From: Culturomica massiliensis
GTDB taxonomy: Bacteria; Bacteroidota; Bacteroidia; Bacteroidales; Marinifilaceae
Reading direction: 5' to 3'
Assembly: GCF_900091655.1 (NCBI RefSeq)
Contig: NZ_LT594620.1
Coordinates: 109,788-173,787 of the forward strand
DNA: 64,000 nt
The notes under the pieces are model-generated. The model ran no database searches. It had not been told where the DNA came from and saw only the letters and a program-made list of their open reading frames with translations. The position numbers and the translations under genes were made by a program. How positions within the stretch are numbered: the first letter of the stretch is position 1; every line of letters begins with the position of its first letter. Shown in pieces: positions 1 to 9,269 of this stretch.

Positions 1-839
1 CGTAACAATTCGATCAGCCCGTTGCTACCGGGAAGATGTCCGCCTCCGACCACAATAAAGGTGGGTTGCTGCGGGAGAATATCTTTTAATTGTTGGCTCC
101 AGTTGTGATTCCTGTTATTAACCAATCTGTTCATTTCTTCCGGAGTAAAACTTAATTCCGGATCTTGCATTAGCTTAAATATGCTGTCCAGATTTTGTTT
201 CATATACACATCACACATTTCAATGATAAAAGGTTTCATTTTGTCGAAATGTTTGATTGTTTTCAGTAAAGCACTGGCTTGTTGGGGCAGGGGTTCGCCA
301 AATAGTATCTGGGCTTGAAACAATGATGTTTCAAATCCTTTTACGGACATGCCTTGTTCTTTCGCTTTTTTTTGCAGGAAAGCATCCAATGGTAAGGTCG
401 GATTAAAATCATTAAAAGCCTGCATACTGATGATTACAGACAATTGGGTCGATATGGTGACGGGTTTCAGCATTTTCAGTTGATCGGCACTTACGCCCAT
501 ATTTTTTTTAACTACCTCATCTATCAGTTTATATTCTTCCGGAGTATATAATTTATCGAGCAGGCTGTCTTGGGGTAACAGCGTATATTTAGCAATTTCT
601 TTTGATACGGCTTGTATATCATCCAGTTCCAGTTCGCCGTATAGTTGTTTGCAGCTGTTAAATGCTTCATTAAAACCGGCGATGCTATCGCAAATATGAA
701 TAGGCGCTACGTGGTGGGTGCCGAAAAGATAAGACGGCTTTTCCAGTCCGTTTCCAGATATCTTCCAAAGGAGTTGGGCATTGCTTTGAAAAGTAAGGAT
801 GACTGAGGCGGCCAAAATGAATATCAATCTTTTTTTCAT
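1..839 (-). CDS. TraB/GumN family protein, cut by the window edge
   Basis: Read on the minus strand from an ATG at 839 the frame stays open to base 1, so only the last few residues are missing. It begins with a hydrophobic signal peptide (MKKRLIFILAASVILT...). The mature start contains EKPSYLFGTHH, the GTxH motif of the TraB/GumN (Tiki-like) family. Near the cut end it has VVGGGHLPGSNG, the family's second conserved GxxH motif. Members are secreted or envelope proteins, and a metalloprotease-like activity has been proposed for the fold. It is probably periplasmic or lipid-free secreted. No operon partner is visible; the next gene upstream on this strand starts at 2196. Confidence 0.85.
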   Translation of the reverse strand, partial: MKKRLIFILAASVILTFQSNAQLLWKISGNGLEKPSYLFGTHHVAPIHICDSIAGFNEAFNSCKQLYGELELDDIQAVSKEIAKYTLLPQDSLLDKLYTPEEYKLIDEVVKKNMGVSADQLKMLKPVTISTQLSVIISMQAFNDFNPTLPLDAFLQKKAKEQGMSVKGFETSLFQAQILFGEPLPQQASALLKTIKHFDKMKPFIIEMCDVYMKQNLDSIFKLMQDPELSFTPEEMNRLVNNRNHNWSQQLKDILPQQPTFIVVGGGHLPGSNGLIELL

Positions 840-906
840 CGAATTTGCTATTAGGTTTTACTGTTATATCGGCAATATACTAAATATCTGCAAAAAATCT
901 TCTTTT

Positions 907-2196
907 TTATAAATAATCTGTTAAGCGGTGCATGAGGTAGGGGTAATCATATATTTTGTCCTTTTTGCCGGTCCGGATCATAACTATCCGCTTTGCCGGA
1001 TTTATATATATTACCTGGTCCAGAATACCCAGTGCATAATAGGCTCCCGAATTATAATTAAATCCGACCCATGTCGTTTTCTTTGCACCTCGCCCTTTAT
1101 CCAATTTTACAATTGTATGTTCTGACGGATTGCCTCCGAGTTTTCTGATTCTTGCGACGACGGCCAGCGAATCTGTAAAGAAAGCCTTCTTTGTTGTATC
1201 GAGTACTGTGTTCCGAATCGTACGCCAACTGAGCTGATAACCGTAATTTTCAATATAAGGGCTGGAGGATTGGTTGATCCAGGTAGAATCTATGATTTTC
1301 TGACCGTTCCAGTTCCCGTTATTCAGGTATAGGCGGCCTATTTTGGCAAGGTCTATGGCTGTTGCGGAAAAACCGCCGAACGCTTTCGGGAAACGATGTT
1401 TTTTACTGTCAAGACTCAACGAAGCATTGTATTCCATTCCTAACGGTTGCCATACTTTTTCTTCCATATATTTTGCCAGCGGTTTATCGGTTGCACGTTC
1501 AATGACAAGTCCCAGCACATTCGTTGAAATACTTTGGTAATTGGATGTGGTACCGGGTTGGGATTCAAATTTCATTTTTTTTATTTGTCCCAGACTGTTA
1601 CTTCCATAGTACATTCGTGCCATCTTACCGAAAGGGGATCTGCTTGCGTAGTTTTCGTCGAATTTTATTCCTGCGCGCATATCCATGAGGTGACGTATCG
1701 TAACCTGATTCCACGTGGGATCACATTCGCTTAACTCCGGAACATATTTTACCACAGGATCATCAATAGAAGATATTATTCCTTCATCAATAGCTATTTC
1801 TGCGAGTAAACAGGTGAGTGTTTTGGAAACAGAAAAGATAGTTGAAATCTTGTCACGGTCATATCCGTGGGCATATTGTTCAAACAGAATGGAATCATTG
1901 CGAATAATTACAAAAGCTACTGTCGGAGTATAGGATAATAATGTGTCCAGCGGTGCATAGGCGATCAACTTTCCTTTGTGAGATACCTTGAATTTCAACT
2001 TTTTGCATATAGGATCATCTCCTGTGGCAAAATGAAACGGGCAGTCCCCCTTGTGTATGATAGCCTGAGTGAAATGTTTATGGTCTGTAATACCGGGACC
2101 TCCGTATAGAAGCCCTCGGCAAAATGTACAGGCTGTAAACGAAATCCCTGTAATAATTATGATGATTAGGATAACGTATGTTTTTAATCTTTGCAT
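907..2196 (-). CDS. Serine hydrolase, class C beta-lactamase fold, lipoprotein
   Basis: A 429-aa protein. Its N-terminus is a lipoprotein signal: a hydrophobic stretch to about residue 20, then SFTAC with the lipidated Cys at 23. The beta-lactamase/esterase (PF00144-type) core shows the SxxK nucleophile motif S122-V-S-K125. The second motif is Y220-Q-S222, where YxN is usual, so the Asn is replaced by Ser. A C-terminal section resembles the ILDQVIYINP strand of the family. Such proteins act as esterases, D-Ala-D-Ala peptidases or amidases in the periplasm, and substrate cannot be told from sequence. It is monocistronic, between the TraB-like gene and the S41 protease, all on the minus strand. 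Confidence 0.85.
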   Translation of the reverse strand: MQRLKTYVILIIIIITGISFTACTFCRGLLYGGPGITDHKHFTQAIIHKGDCPFHFATGDDPICKKLKFKVSHKGKLIAYAPLDTLLSYTPTVAFVIIRNDSILFEQYAHGYDRDKISTIFSVSKTLTCLLAEIAIDEGIISSIDDPVVKYVPELSECDPTWNQVTIRHLMDMRAGIKFDENYASRSPFGKMARMYYGSNSLGQIKKMKFESQPGTTSNYQSISTNVLGLVIERATDKPLAKYMEEKVWQPLGMEYNASLSLDSKKHRFPKAFGGFSATAIDLAKIGRLYLNNGNWNGQKIIDSTWINQSSSPYIENYGYQLSWRTIRNTVLDTTKKAFFTDSLAVVARIRKLGGNPSEHTIVKLDKGRGAKKTTWVGFNYNSGAYYALGILDQVIYINPAKRIVMIRTGKKDKIYDYPYLMHRLTDYL

Positions 2197-2387
2197 AAAT
2201 ATAATTATTTATTACCGTTTATTGTGCCAGGGGAAAAAGGCTGTTTCCGGAATAATATATGCGACCCGGATACGTATTGAATTCCTGTTTTTACAAATGT
2301 AGGATGAAATAACATGTATTTTTGTATTATAATATTTTTTTGACAAAAATCAAGTTCCGTTGGCAGAATATTTTAAACCACACTGTT

Positions 2388-3842
2388 TTATTGTAATCCT
2401 TTCACGTACTTTATGCATTTATCCCGTTCCTGAAGATAACTTATTTCCTGTGGGTTATGAGTGAAAAAGCGGTCCAGGTAATCGTCGATGTTTTCAGTAA
2501 TGAGAATGTCCGGCTGATCCATATAAGGATCGGTTGTTCCTCCTGTTACATCCGTTGAAAAGGCTATTTTATAAACAATTTTTGAATGTGGCAGGACAAA
2601 AACAATCCCCGGGAAGGTGTATCCCGAGATCATGGCACCGGGTTCCCCGATAATTGTAAATTTTTTCTTGTTTTGTTTTGCGGCTGAAATAAAAGCTGAT
2701 GCGGCTGAATAGGTATAGCGGCCCTGTAAGATATAAATGTGTCCGTCAAACCCGACGCTGTTACTGTCGGGGAGAATGGTCCTGTCGCGGCTTACAGTCA
2801 TCTTATTACCTTGTATTTCAATTTCTCCGAAGTTTGCAATTGCATTTTTCAGATTTTCACGATGGTTCATCTCCACCCGGTAGGTATATTGAAAAGGAGT
2901 TTTCAGTAAATGGCTTAAAATTTTTTTCCACACATTGTCATCCCCACCGCCGTTTAGCCGTATATCGAAAATTACCTTTTTGATTTTCGGATGATATATT
3001 TCCTTAATTTGGTTCACATACCACCCGTAACTCATCATCATGGGCATCCGGATATACAGTATATCATTTTCCAGAAGGGTAACCAAAGGTGTTCGGGGTA
3101 AACCGTATTTTATTTTTTCTACTCCGGGGATTTGTGTCCGTGTGTCAATAGGTGTTTTTTTATCGCCGATGGTAAAAATACAGGTTTCATATCCGGCCGG
3201 AGGCAAAGAGGTTAGCAGCATATCGCTGTATAGCTTTTTATGAATGGGATCCCAACCTGTATAATACAGTTTGGGAAACAGGTTGTTTACAAAAGTATCG
3301 ATAGGAGTCCCATTTACTGCTGTGACTTCTTCACCGGATTTTATAGATATACCGTTTACGGTAAAAGGACTTGTGACATAATATTTCCCGTCAGCATATT
3401 TAAAAAAGATATTGCTCTTGTTTTTTTGGTAGATACGGTCAGCAACGACAGAGGCATAGTAGTCGGCATACAGGGTATCGCCTAATTCTGCATTACTTAC
3501 CTCTTTTAAATAATTATATGTCGATGTAACATTCCATTTGAGAGCGTCTTTTCCGCAAAAATTGGAATGTCCGTCATATAAAATATTTAGTCCGTGTCTC
3601 ACTAAAACGGCAAATTCTTCCGGGGTCGTTTCGGAAGTTATTTCCTGTTGCAGGGCTTTTAAATGATCACGGACCGAGATTCCCATGCGTTTTTCTACAA
3701 GCGGAATAAATACAGCATAATCATTTATTGTTTTTTGCAGGAATTCAAAATCTTCCAGCATCTGTACTTTTGTTAGCTTTACCGGTTGCACGGCCAGTAC
3801 AGTGCAACTCCATAAGACGAAATATAAGAAGCAAAGTTTCAT
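2388..3842 (-). CDS. S41 family C-terminal-processing-like protease, secreted
   Basis: A 484-aa protein with a cleavable signal peptide in the first 18 residues. A helical N-terminal domain runs to about 130, and a PDZ-like segment follows around 165-190 (GEEVTAVNGTPID). The S41 peptidase domain has FDIRLNGGGDD (292-302) and the nucleophile region YTYSAASAF, with the likely catalytic Ser at 379. The usual downstream Glu/Lys positions are not obvious by eye, so activity is inferred from the fold alone. Bacteroidota carry many such periplasmic S41 proteins of unknown substrate. It ends about 190 bp before the serine hydrolase gene on the same strand. Confidence 0.82.
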   Translation of the reverse strand: MKLCFLYFVLWSCTVLAVQPVKLTKVQMLEDFEFLQKTINDYAVFIPLVEKRMGISVRDHLKALQQEITSETTPEEFAVLVRHGLNILYDGHSNFCGKDALKWNVTSTYNYLKEVSNAELGDTLYADYYASVVADRIYQKNKSNIFFKYADGKYYVTSPFTVNGISIKSGEEVTAVNGTPIDTFVNNLFPKLYYTGWDPIHKKLYSDMLLTSLPPAGYETCIFTIGDKKTPIDTRTQIPGVEKIKYGLPRTPLVTLLENDILYIRMPMMMSYGWYVNQIKEIYHPKIKKVIFDIRLNGGGDDNVWKKILSHLLKTPFQYTYRVEMNHRENLKNAIANFGEIEIQGNKMTVSRDRTILPDSNSVGFDGHIYILQGRYTYSAASAFISAAKQNKKKFTIIGEPGAMISGYTFPGIVFVLPHSKIVYKIAFSTDVTGGTTDPYMDQPDILITENIDDYLDRFFTHNPQEISYLQERDKCIKYVKGLQ

Positions 3843-4483
3843 AAGCGATGATTATAATTGTAATACAGTTTTATGAACTCAGTCCTGTTTTTTATACACT
3901 ACAAATAGAATATCACCGGATCATCGGTCTTTATTATTCTCATATTCTTGAATGCATTCTCCGGACTATAGAAAGGATTGATAAACTCCTGTCAATTACT
4001 TTGCTTCTCCGGTGGCGAATGTTCAGGAATAAAAATGTTATCTAACGGGCATGTGTGCTAAAATTAGTAATTTAATTTAAATTATCAATAATTCAGATTA
4101 CATTCTATTAAACTTTCTGTGGATTGAAATAATTGAAAAATGCCGGTTTCATGGAATGAAAGATCGCATTTTAATTACTGACCGTATTGCTTTATCCTTT
4201 TAGTATATCGATTCTATGCTGTATTTATATACTTTTTGCAATCGGTTTTTGACGAATAACGAACAATATGCTTTTATGTGTGAATCTCACGTGAACACCT
4301 TGTCTGGATATAAAGGGAAGGCAGAGTTTTATGGGGTATTTTGATGTTATTTCTTCCGAAAATGTCAAATTATTCGGTATGCTTCAAAGGCGGTTACGCC
4401 TTTGAAGCATATTTGTCTGTATACCCTGTTGTGAATGAAGAATAAAAAAATATAGGTACACAAGGATTATGATGATTGTATCT
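3843..4483. other. Gene-free AT-rich intergenic stretch
   Basis: About 640 bases between the S41 protease start and the end of the next minus-strand gene. Short ORFs here have no recognisable signal, Shine-Dalgarno context or family motif. The only clear structure is the perfect hairpin at 4379-4410, listed separately. The upstream part presumably holds the S41 gene's promoter, but I could not place one with confidence. Confidence 0.6.
4379..4410 (-). terminator. Perfect 14-bp stem hairpin, likely transcription stop
   Basis: ATGCTTCAAAGGCG (4379-4392), a GTTA loop, then the exact complement (4397-4410). It lies about 75 bases downstream of the minus-strand lipoprotein gene that ends at 4484. 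There is no strong T run on either side, so it may be a 3'-end-protecting hairpin rather than a canonical intrinsic terminator. Confidence 0.55.
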
Positions 4484-5215
4484 TTATAGGTTTTCAAGCG
4501 GCTTTAGTACGGTTATTTCATCGTCCTCGTCCGGGAATTTTTCAACTACGACCATCCTGTCCTTTGTCAGTTCATGTATGACAGCCCGGGTATTTTCCCA
4601 ATTGTCGTTCCAATTGCCCCACGAGTAATAGAATTCATTTTCATTGTTTCCTTTCCACTTCCACTGGGCAAGTCCTACTCCGTCAACAAAATCATCATTG
4701 TATACGAGATATGTTCCTGCCTGACTGAATATAACAATAATACCTTCTTCTGTAATACTGCCATCCAGACCATCGACTGGCTCACCTGTACTGATCCAGG
4801 TACGGCATAGTAATTCTGTTTTTGTTGTATTGGCTACTTCCGGCTGCTTTGAAGCTGAAACATTGACAGCGTCCGAACTATTATTTAATGTCAGTGTAAA
4901 ATTGATCGCGTTTGAAGAAATATCAGTAACGGTTAATTTACCGAAATCTGACATTATTATTACATTGTCTTTGATCGTGTAAGTACCGAAAGTAACCGTA
5001 TTGTTATCCTCCGATCTTACTTCGGATTTTGCTACAACAATGTAATTACCGCTTTTATTAAACTCAAATGATTCATAATTACTTTGGCTGCTTACATTCC
5101 ATTTGGCACTAATCGTTTCTGAAGTTACATCATCTTTATCACCTCCGTTGTCACTGCTGCATGCTGAAAATAAAAACAGAAGACCTGTCAAAAAAGCTAA
5201 TAATGTTTTTTTCAT
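4484..5215 (-). CDS. Small lipoprotein of unknown function, lipocalin-like
   Basis: A 243-aa protein with a lipoprotein signal ending in FSACSSDNGG; the lipidated Cys is near 19, followed by an acidic linker. The remainder is rich in alternating polar/hydrophobic beta strands (for example NYIVVAKSEV, YTIKDNVIIMSD). It appears to contain two similar halves, each starting with a W-containing segment (AKWNVSS; RTWISTGE). This pattern suits lipocalin-like or DUF5004-type Bacteroidales lipoproteins, but the family is not certain. A TATATTTG -7-like element on this strand at 5516-5523 would give a long, roughly 300-base leader. It stands alone. Confidence 0.7.
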   Translation of the reverse strand: MKKTLLAFLTGLLFLFSACSSDNGGDKDDVTSETISAKWNVSSQSNYESFEFNKSGNYIVVAKSEVRSEDNNTVTFGTYTIKDNVIIMSDFGKLTVTDISSNAINFTLTLNNSSDAVNVSASKQPEVANTTKTELLCRTWISTGEPVDGLDGSITEEGIIVIFSQAGTYLVYNDDFVDGVGLAQWKWKGNNENEFYYSWGNWNDNWENTRAVIHELTKDRMVVVEKFPDEDDEITVLKPLENL

Positions 5216-5654
5216 TTTAAATAGTTATGTTACTGTCTGTCCCCGACAGTTCGTAATAATGAATAAAAAACGTGGGACAATGTTTCTATCTGCTTTTTGA
5301 AATCTTAGATGTTTTGGGTCTGCCAGCCGGAATAAAACCTATAGGTGAATAGGAGTATTTACGCTTTATTTTACACACCATGAAGTTATTTAAGTTTCCA
5401 GAAGCCGGTAAAAACTAACGTTTTTTATATGTAATATCCTGTAAATAATTATTGCAGGGATGAATTTTAATATTAAATACGATATATTCTACAACGTAAT
5501 CCTTGATTGATTGTGCAAATATAATTATTTTATATATATATAAAAAAGTGTTAATACTGTCTGTTAAAAATATAAATGTCACCGATATGACATACGGTGG
5601 TTTTATTTTAAAGCAATCTGTTTTTTGCTGTCTTTGACGAAATTATAACTGTGA

Positions 5655-5692
5655 AAAAAATCCCGTAGAATTAGAGTTCTACGGGATTTTTT
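5655..5692 (-). terminator. Intrinsic terminator beside the left att repeat
   Basis: AAAAAATCCCGTAGAA (5655-5670), a 6-base loop, then TTCTACGGGATTTTTT (5677-5692): a 16-bp perfect stem with T runs on both strands. Its position directly beyond the copy of the tRNA 3' end suggests it was the original terminator of tRNA-Ser before the element inserted. Confidence 0.8.
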
Positions 5693-5713
5693 GATTCTCA
5701 GCGGAGAGAGAGG
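5691..5713. repeat. Left direct repeat, putative att site
   Basis: A 23-base segment identical in 22 positions to 13233-13255, which spans the 3' end of tRNA-Ser. It begins TTGATTCTCAGCGGAGAG; the only difference is C versus T at base 9. Similarity weakens after 5713 (about 9 of the next 15 bases match). Repeats of a tRNA 3' end at the far side of an integrase-bearing segment are the usual mark of tyrosine-recombinase integration. Confidence 0.7.
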
Positions 5714-5888
5714 CATCGTAACGACCTGCCTAACCGCTTGTATATCAATATTTCAAAACTCTGAAATTAAACTGTCACCGAGTTTGTAAGTTCCGGTTTG
5801 CTGCGGAATTCAACGCATTTCATTTAGACAAATGTAACATAAATCAATAGAATATCTAAATATTTTTATTAGTTTTTAATATTCTATT

Positions 5889-5896
5889 TATATTTG
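5889..5896 (+). promoter_or_regulatory. -7 promoter element of the membrane cassette
   Basis: TATATTTG matches the Bacteroidota -7 consensus TAnnTTTG and lies 29 bases before the ATG at 5925. No clear -33 TTTG is seen at the expected distance, so the promoter is weakly supported. Confidence 0.45.
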
Positions 5897-5924
5897 TACT
5901 CTTAACTTACAATCAAATAATGCT

Positions 5925-6416
5925 ATGGAAATTGCATCTATAATTATATCTCTCTTAGCACTAATTATTGCGGGATTTACTTTATGGTATACTTATAAAG
6001 CAAGAATTGATGCTAAAATACAAACAACTGAACTTAGTAAACAGAATGAAATTCTGAAAGCAAAGAATAGAATAGATATTTTACCTGAATTATATATAAA
6101 AAACATTGGTACATATTCAGTGCGTATAGAAGATTTTTTAAAATTTGATATAAATAATAAGGGGGAAAATGCAACACTTTTATCAATCAATGTGTTATCA
6201 CAGAATTTAAAAATTATTTCATCTCCTTTTCCTTTAGATTTGAATAAAGGAGAACAAATATACTTGCATTTTATTTATACCCGTAATCAATATATTGAAG
6301 CAGACGAATATTATTTAGAGTTGATTTGGAAGGATAAAGCAAATAATAAATATAAATCATTGATAAAAGGTAATATCAAAAATTTGAGAATAGTTGAGTC
6401 AAATCCCATTGATTGA
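5925..6416 (+). CDS. Membrane-anchored protein of unknown function, cassette gene 1
   Basis: A 163-aa protein that I do not recognise. Residues 4-24 form one transmembrane helix (IASIIISLLALIIAGFTLWY). A short basic/polar coiled segment follows (KARIDAKIQTTELSKQNEIL), and then a beta-rich domain from about 50 to 155 that could be an Ig-like sandwich. There is no catalytic motif. Base composition is far more AT-rich than the chromosome on either side, which suggests acquisition. It is followed after 31 bases by a multi-pass membrane protein on the same strand, so the two are likely co-transcribed and may form a complex. It lies at the left end of the element, the usual cargo position. Confidence 0.65.
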   Translation: MEIASIIISLLALIIAGFTLWYTYKARIDAKIQTTELSKQNEILKAKNRIDILPELYIKNIGTYSVRIEDFLKFDINNKGENATLLSINVLSQNLKIISSPFPLDLNKGEQIYLHFIYTRNQYIEADEYYLELIWKDKANNKYKSLIKGNIKNLRIVESNPID

Positions 6417-6447
6417 ATAAATATCAACCAATACCCCTCTACATACA

Positions 6448-7770
6448 ATGTTAGATAATATTTCTACAAGGGAAATTGCGTTATTATGTTGGTTAAGTAT
6501 TTTGTTGCTTTATCTTATTTTCAACAAATCAGTAAAACAATCTTCCATAAAGGTTTTAAAGGCATTCTTTGCAAAAAAATTATTTACTGCTTTTATTATT
6601 CTAATACTATATACTTCAGGGATAATCTATATTCTTTATAAAATAGGAATATGGGACTATACTTTAATTAAAGATTCATGCTTTTGGTTGTTTTTCTCCG
6701 GCTTAATATTATTTGTAAATATTAAGCAAATAGAAGATGCAAGTTATTTTAAAAGAATAATATTGAATAATGTTAAAGCTATAGTTATAATTGAGTATTT
6801 GGTAAATTTTTACACTTTCAATCTTATTCTTGAACTGATATTTTTACCTCTATTTACTTTTTTAATAGCATTGCAATGTTACGCTAATAATTCATTAGAA
6901 CCGACACCAACTAATATAAAGGTTAGAACTTTTCTGAATACTATTTTGAGTATATTTGGTATTTCTATTTTAGGCTTTACTATTTATAAGACAATTACTG
7001 AATACGATGTATTACTAACAATGGGGAGTTTAAAATCATTCTTACTTCCTTTCTTACTTCCTATTTTTACTTTACCCTATTTTTATTTTTTAGCTTTATA
7101 TGCAGAATATGAATCGACTTTTATTACCATTAATCAGTTCTTTAAAGGTAGAGACAGAAAAGTGATCCGATTATTAAAATGGCGGATTATATTTTTAGCA
7201 AATGTAAGATTTTTCCGGCTAAAAGAAATAGAAAATAATTTAGGATTAGCACCTTGCCCTGGAAATGACATAAAAGATTATATCAAAAAAATTACTACAA
7301 CAATACCCAAAACTGCATCTTCTAAATCTAAAATTAAAATAGAATTATTTAATCATGCTGATAAAGTTAAAAATGCTCTTTCACAAAATGGTATTGGCAA
7401 ATTAGGAAAATGGAGTATTTATGAAGAAGATTTTTTTTCAGTATCTACCTATTATTTATACCCAACAGAAGTGGGAGTTATCCCTAATACAATGATGTAT
7501 AATTTATGTGGTAAAATCGATCATATTGAAAAAATAGAATTAATCTTAAACCTTAATAATTTTGCAAATATTGAAACAACAAAAAATAAATTCAGGGAAA
7601 TTGCAGAACTTACTTTTTCATGTTTATTATTAAATATCCCTAAAGGATTAATTCAGGCGATAATAGATGGCAAAAATTTTGAAGATGCAAATAACATTTT
7701 CATAACTACTTTGAAAATGGAAAAATATGCAACAATGTACACGTGGACATTGGGCATTATCACTAAATGA
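6448..7770 (+). CDS. Multi-pass membrane protein of unknown function, cassette gene 2
   Basis: A 440-aa protein that I do not recognise. It has about six or seven transmembrane helices in the first 225 residues (near 9-26, 44-66, 77-93, 107-122, 124-146, 165-183 and 197-222). A basic linker follows (FFKGRDRKVIRLLKWR), then a soluble C-terminal domain of about 200 residues with alternating helices and strands. No enzyme motif is evident. It is strongly AT-rich like its partner at 5925-6416, and the 31-base gap implies one operon. The architecture (single-pass partner plus polytopic protein with a cytoplasmic domain) on a mobile element is compatible with a defence or signalling module, but nothing in the sequence proves that. 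Confidence 0.65.
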   Translation: MLDNISTREIALLCWLSILLLYLIFNKSVKQSSIKVLKAFFAKKLFTAFIILILYTSGIIYILYKIGIWDYTLIKDSCFWLFFSGLILFVNIKQIEDASYFKRIILNNVKAIVIIEYLVNFYTFNLILELIFLPLFTFLIALQCYANNSLEPTPTNIKVRTFLNTILSIFGISILGFTIYKTITEYDVLLTMGSLKSFLLPFLLPIFTLPYFYFLALYAEYESTFITINQFFKGRDRKVIRLLKWRIIFLANVRFFRLKEIENNLGLAPCPGNDIKDYIKKITTTIPKTASSKSKIKIELFNHADKVKNALSQNGIGKLGKWSIYEEDFFSVSTYYLYPTEVGVIPNTMMYNLCGKIDHIEKIELILNLNNFANIETTKNKFREIAELTFSCLLLNIPKGLIQAIIDGKNFEDANNIFITTLKMEKYATMYTWTLGIITK

Positions 7771-7793
7771 TTCTCATCATTTAAAATCTTATT

Positions 7794-9112
7794 TCAAAAT
7801 TTCATTCCTTTTCTTTTCCCGTGTTCCTCCTTTGAAGTTTGTTTTGGCTTAACTCCTACCATTTGTAAAAACTCCTTGCGCTTATTCCTGAACCACTCAG
7901 AATCACTAATCCCGTCAATCATCAGCCGGAGTTTTCCCCGTTCTTCGGGGGCGTGTTCTACTTTAGCGGTGGAGTTTTCCGTGTTAAAATGCCTGTTAAA
8001 TTCAGGAGAGCGAAGAGAGCCGGAAAAGGTGATGGGCTTTCTGTGTGTTAATTCCTTTATCATATCTTTACCAAACCCGATAAAACGGCATAGTTCTTCG
8101 ATTTTAAGCCATTCCTTGATTATAGGGAAAAGATAGTATATCTTATCTAATGTCTCGTTCAATTTGTCGGTTTCCTCTTTGTGATCTTTCTCCATTTTCT
8201 GAATATGATTGTTTAGTTGGCTGATTTCTTTTTTCAGATCGTTGTTTTCATTTGTGAGGGCTTTTATTTCCTGCTCCTTTTGCGTTATCTCCTTGTTATC
8301 AAATAATGAATTAAAACGTTTAACTGCTTTTGTCGTGGTGCTGACAACTGCGTTTTTTAATTCTCCGGTTTTAATATCCCCTTTGATTCGTGAAAGTTCC
8401 TTTTCTGCCTGTTCCCGTTGCTCTGTCAGGTTTTTAATGTCTGCTTGAATACTTTCAGACTGATTTAATAAATCACGGTAATATTGTGAGTTAGTGATAT
8501 GCTTTGCTTCTGATCCGTCAATTCCTCTTTTTAGTCCATATGCTTGCATACTTTGGGCGTATGTGTCCTGATAGGCTTTCAGGTTTACACGTGTCATCAC
8601 ATCATCGGCACAAAGACGGTTTCCGGTGGTGTCTTTCTTTTTATATTTCCGTTTTCCGTCGGGCTGTTCTGTTTTGGCTTTTCTTCTTTCACCCGTAAGA
8701 ATCGGTATTAAGGTAGCGTGTATATGGGGTGTTGTTTCATCCATGTGCAGGACTGCGGAAACAACGTTTTCCTTTCCGAAAGTATCACGTAACCATTTCA
8801 GATTATCGTTACACCATTCATCAAGTTTGCCCTCTGCCTGGATGCGTTTCATATCTTCGGGGCTGCCTGTCAGTAATGCACGGATTGCCGAACCTGATTC
8901 TTTCCGATTTTTCGTTTCAAGTTTGCGGTGTCAAGTCGGTGTTGTATGGCTTCTGTCCGGCTTTGCACTCTTTCGGGAAATCGGATAAGTTCCCGATTCA
9001 GGTGGGTGCGTGATTGGTCGGCGTTTTGGGGAGAGATTGTGCGTTCAATATGTGCAGACATACCGGAATCTGTGCCGGATGCCTTTTCTAAATGTAGTAC
9101 GACGTATCCCAT
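7794..9112 (-). pseudogene. MobV-family relaxase (Mob/Pre), frameshifted
   Basis: Two frames together give a MobV relaxase of about 430 residues. The N-terminal part (9112 down to about 8890) holds motif I with SRTHLNREL. The C-terminal part holds the metal-binding HUH motif HMDETTPHIHATL, followed by long coiled coils (about 120-220 of the downstream frame). The frames are joined by a one-base loss near 8888-8890: restoring one G in GTTCGGCAATCC would let ...NQVR run on into AIRALLTGSPEDMKR. Without it the first frame stops after 80 residues. MobV proteins nick oriT and start transfer of small mobilizable elements. An internal start near 8852 would lack motif I. It is therefore probably inactive. 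Confidence 0.85.
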
Positions 9113-9188
9113 GTGTGACGGTTTTAGGTTAGTGATTCCAACGGTATCGGAGATGCCGGAGGGGATTCCAAAGGGGTTTACCCCTGTG

Positions 9189-9269
9189 GCTTATTGGGGC
9201 ATTTTTAGCGGGAGTGAAACGAAGCGTAAAGAAAATGCCCTAATAAGCTATGGCATTTTTGAAATGCCA
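9189..9269. other. Putative oriT inverted repeats
   Basis: A 17-base arm at 9189-9205 (GCTTATTGGGGCATTTT) is complementary, with a single G/T wobble, to 9232-9248, with 26 bases between. A second hairpin follows at once: TGGCATTT-TTG-AAATGCCA (9251-9269). Known MobV systems have their oriT just upstream of mob with inverted repeats around the nick site, and this lies 77 bases upstream of the relaxase ATG. The nick position cannot be assigned. Confidence 0.5.

Larger units (their letters stand above)
5216..5924. other. Left junction of the integrated element
   Basis: About 700 bases without a supported gene. It contains, in order: AT-rich sequence upstream of the lipoprotein gene, an intrinsic terminator (5655-5692), the left direct repeat of the tRNA-Ser 3' end (5691-5713), and about 200 bases leading to the first cargo gene with a TATATTTG promoter element at 5889-5896. 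A minus-strand TACATTTG-like box lies at about 5829-5836 but points at no gene before the terminator. Confidence 0.6.

Noticed and set aside
3848..4045. 65-aa plus-strand ORF
   Set aside because: It lies in gene-free AT-rich sequence with no family motif, signal or promoter evidence.
5691..5760. A second tRNA gene at the left junction
   Set aside because: Only the acceptor 3' strand and part of the T stem are present; there is no anticodon arm or 5' acceptor partner.
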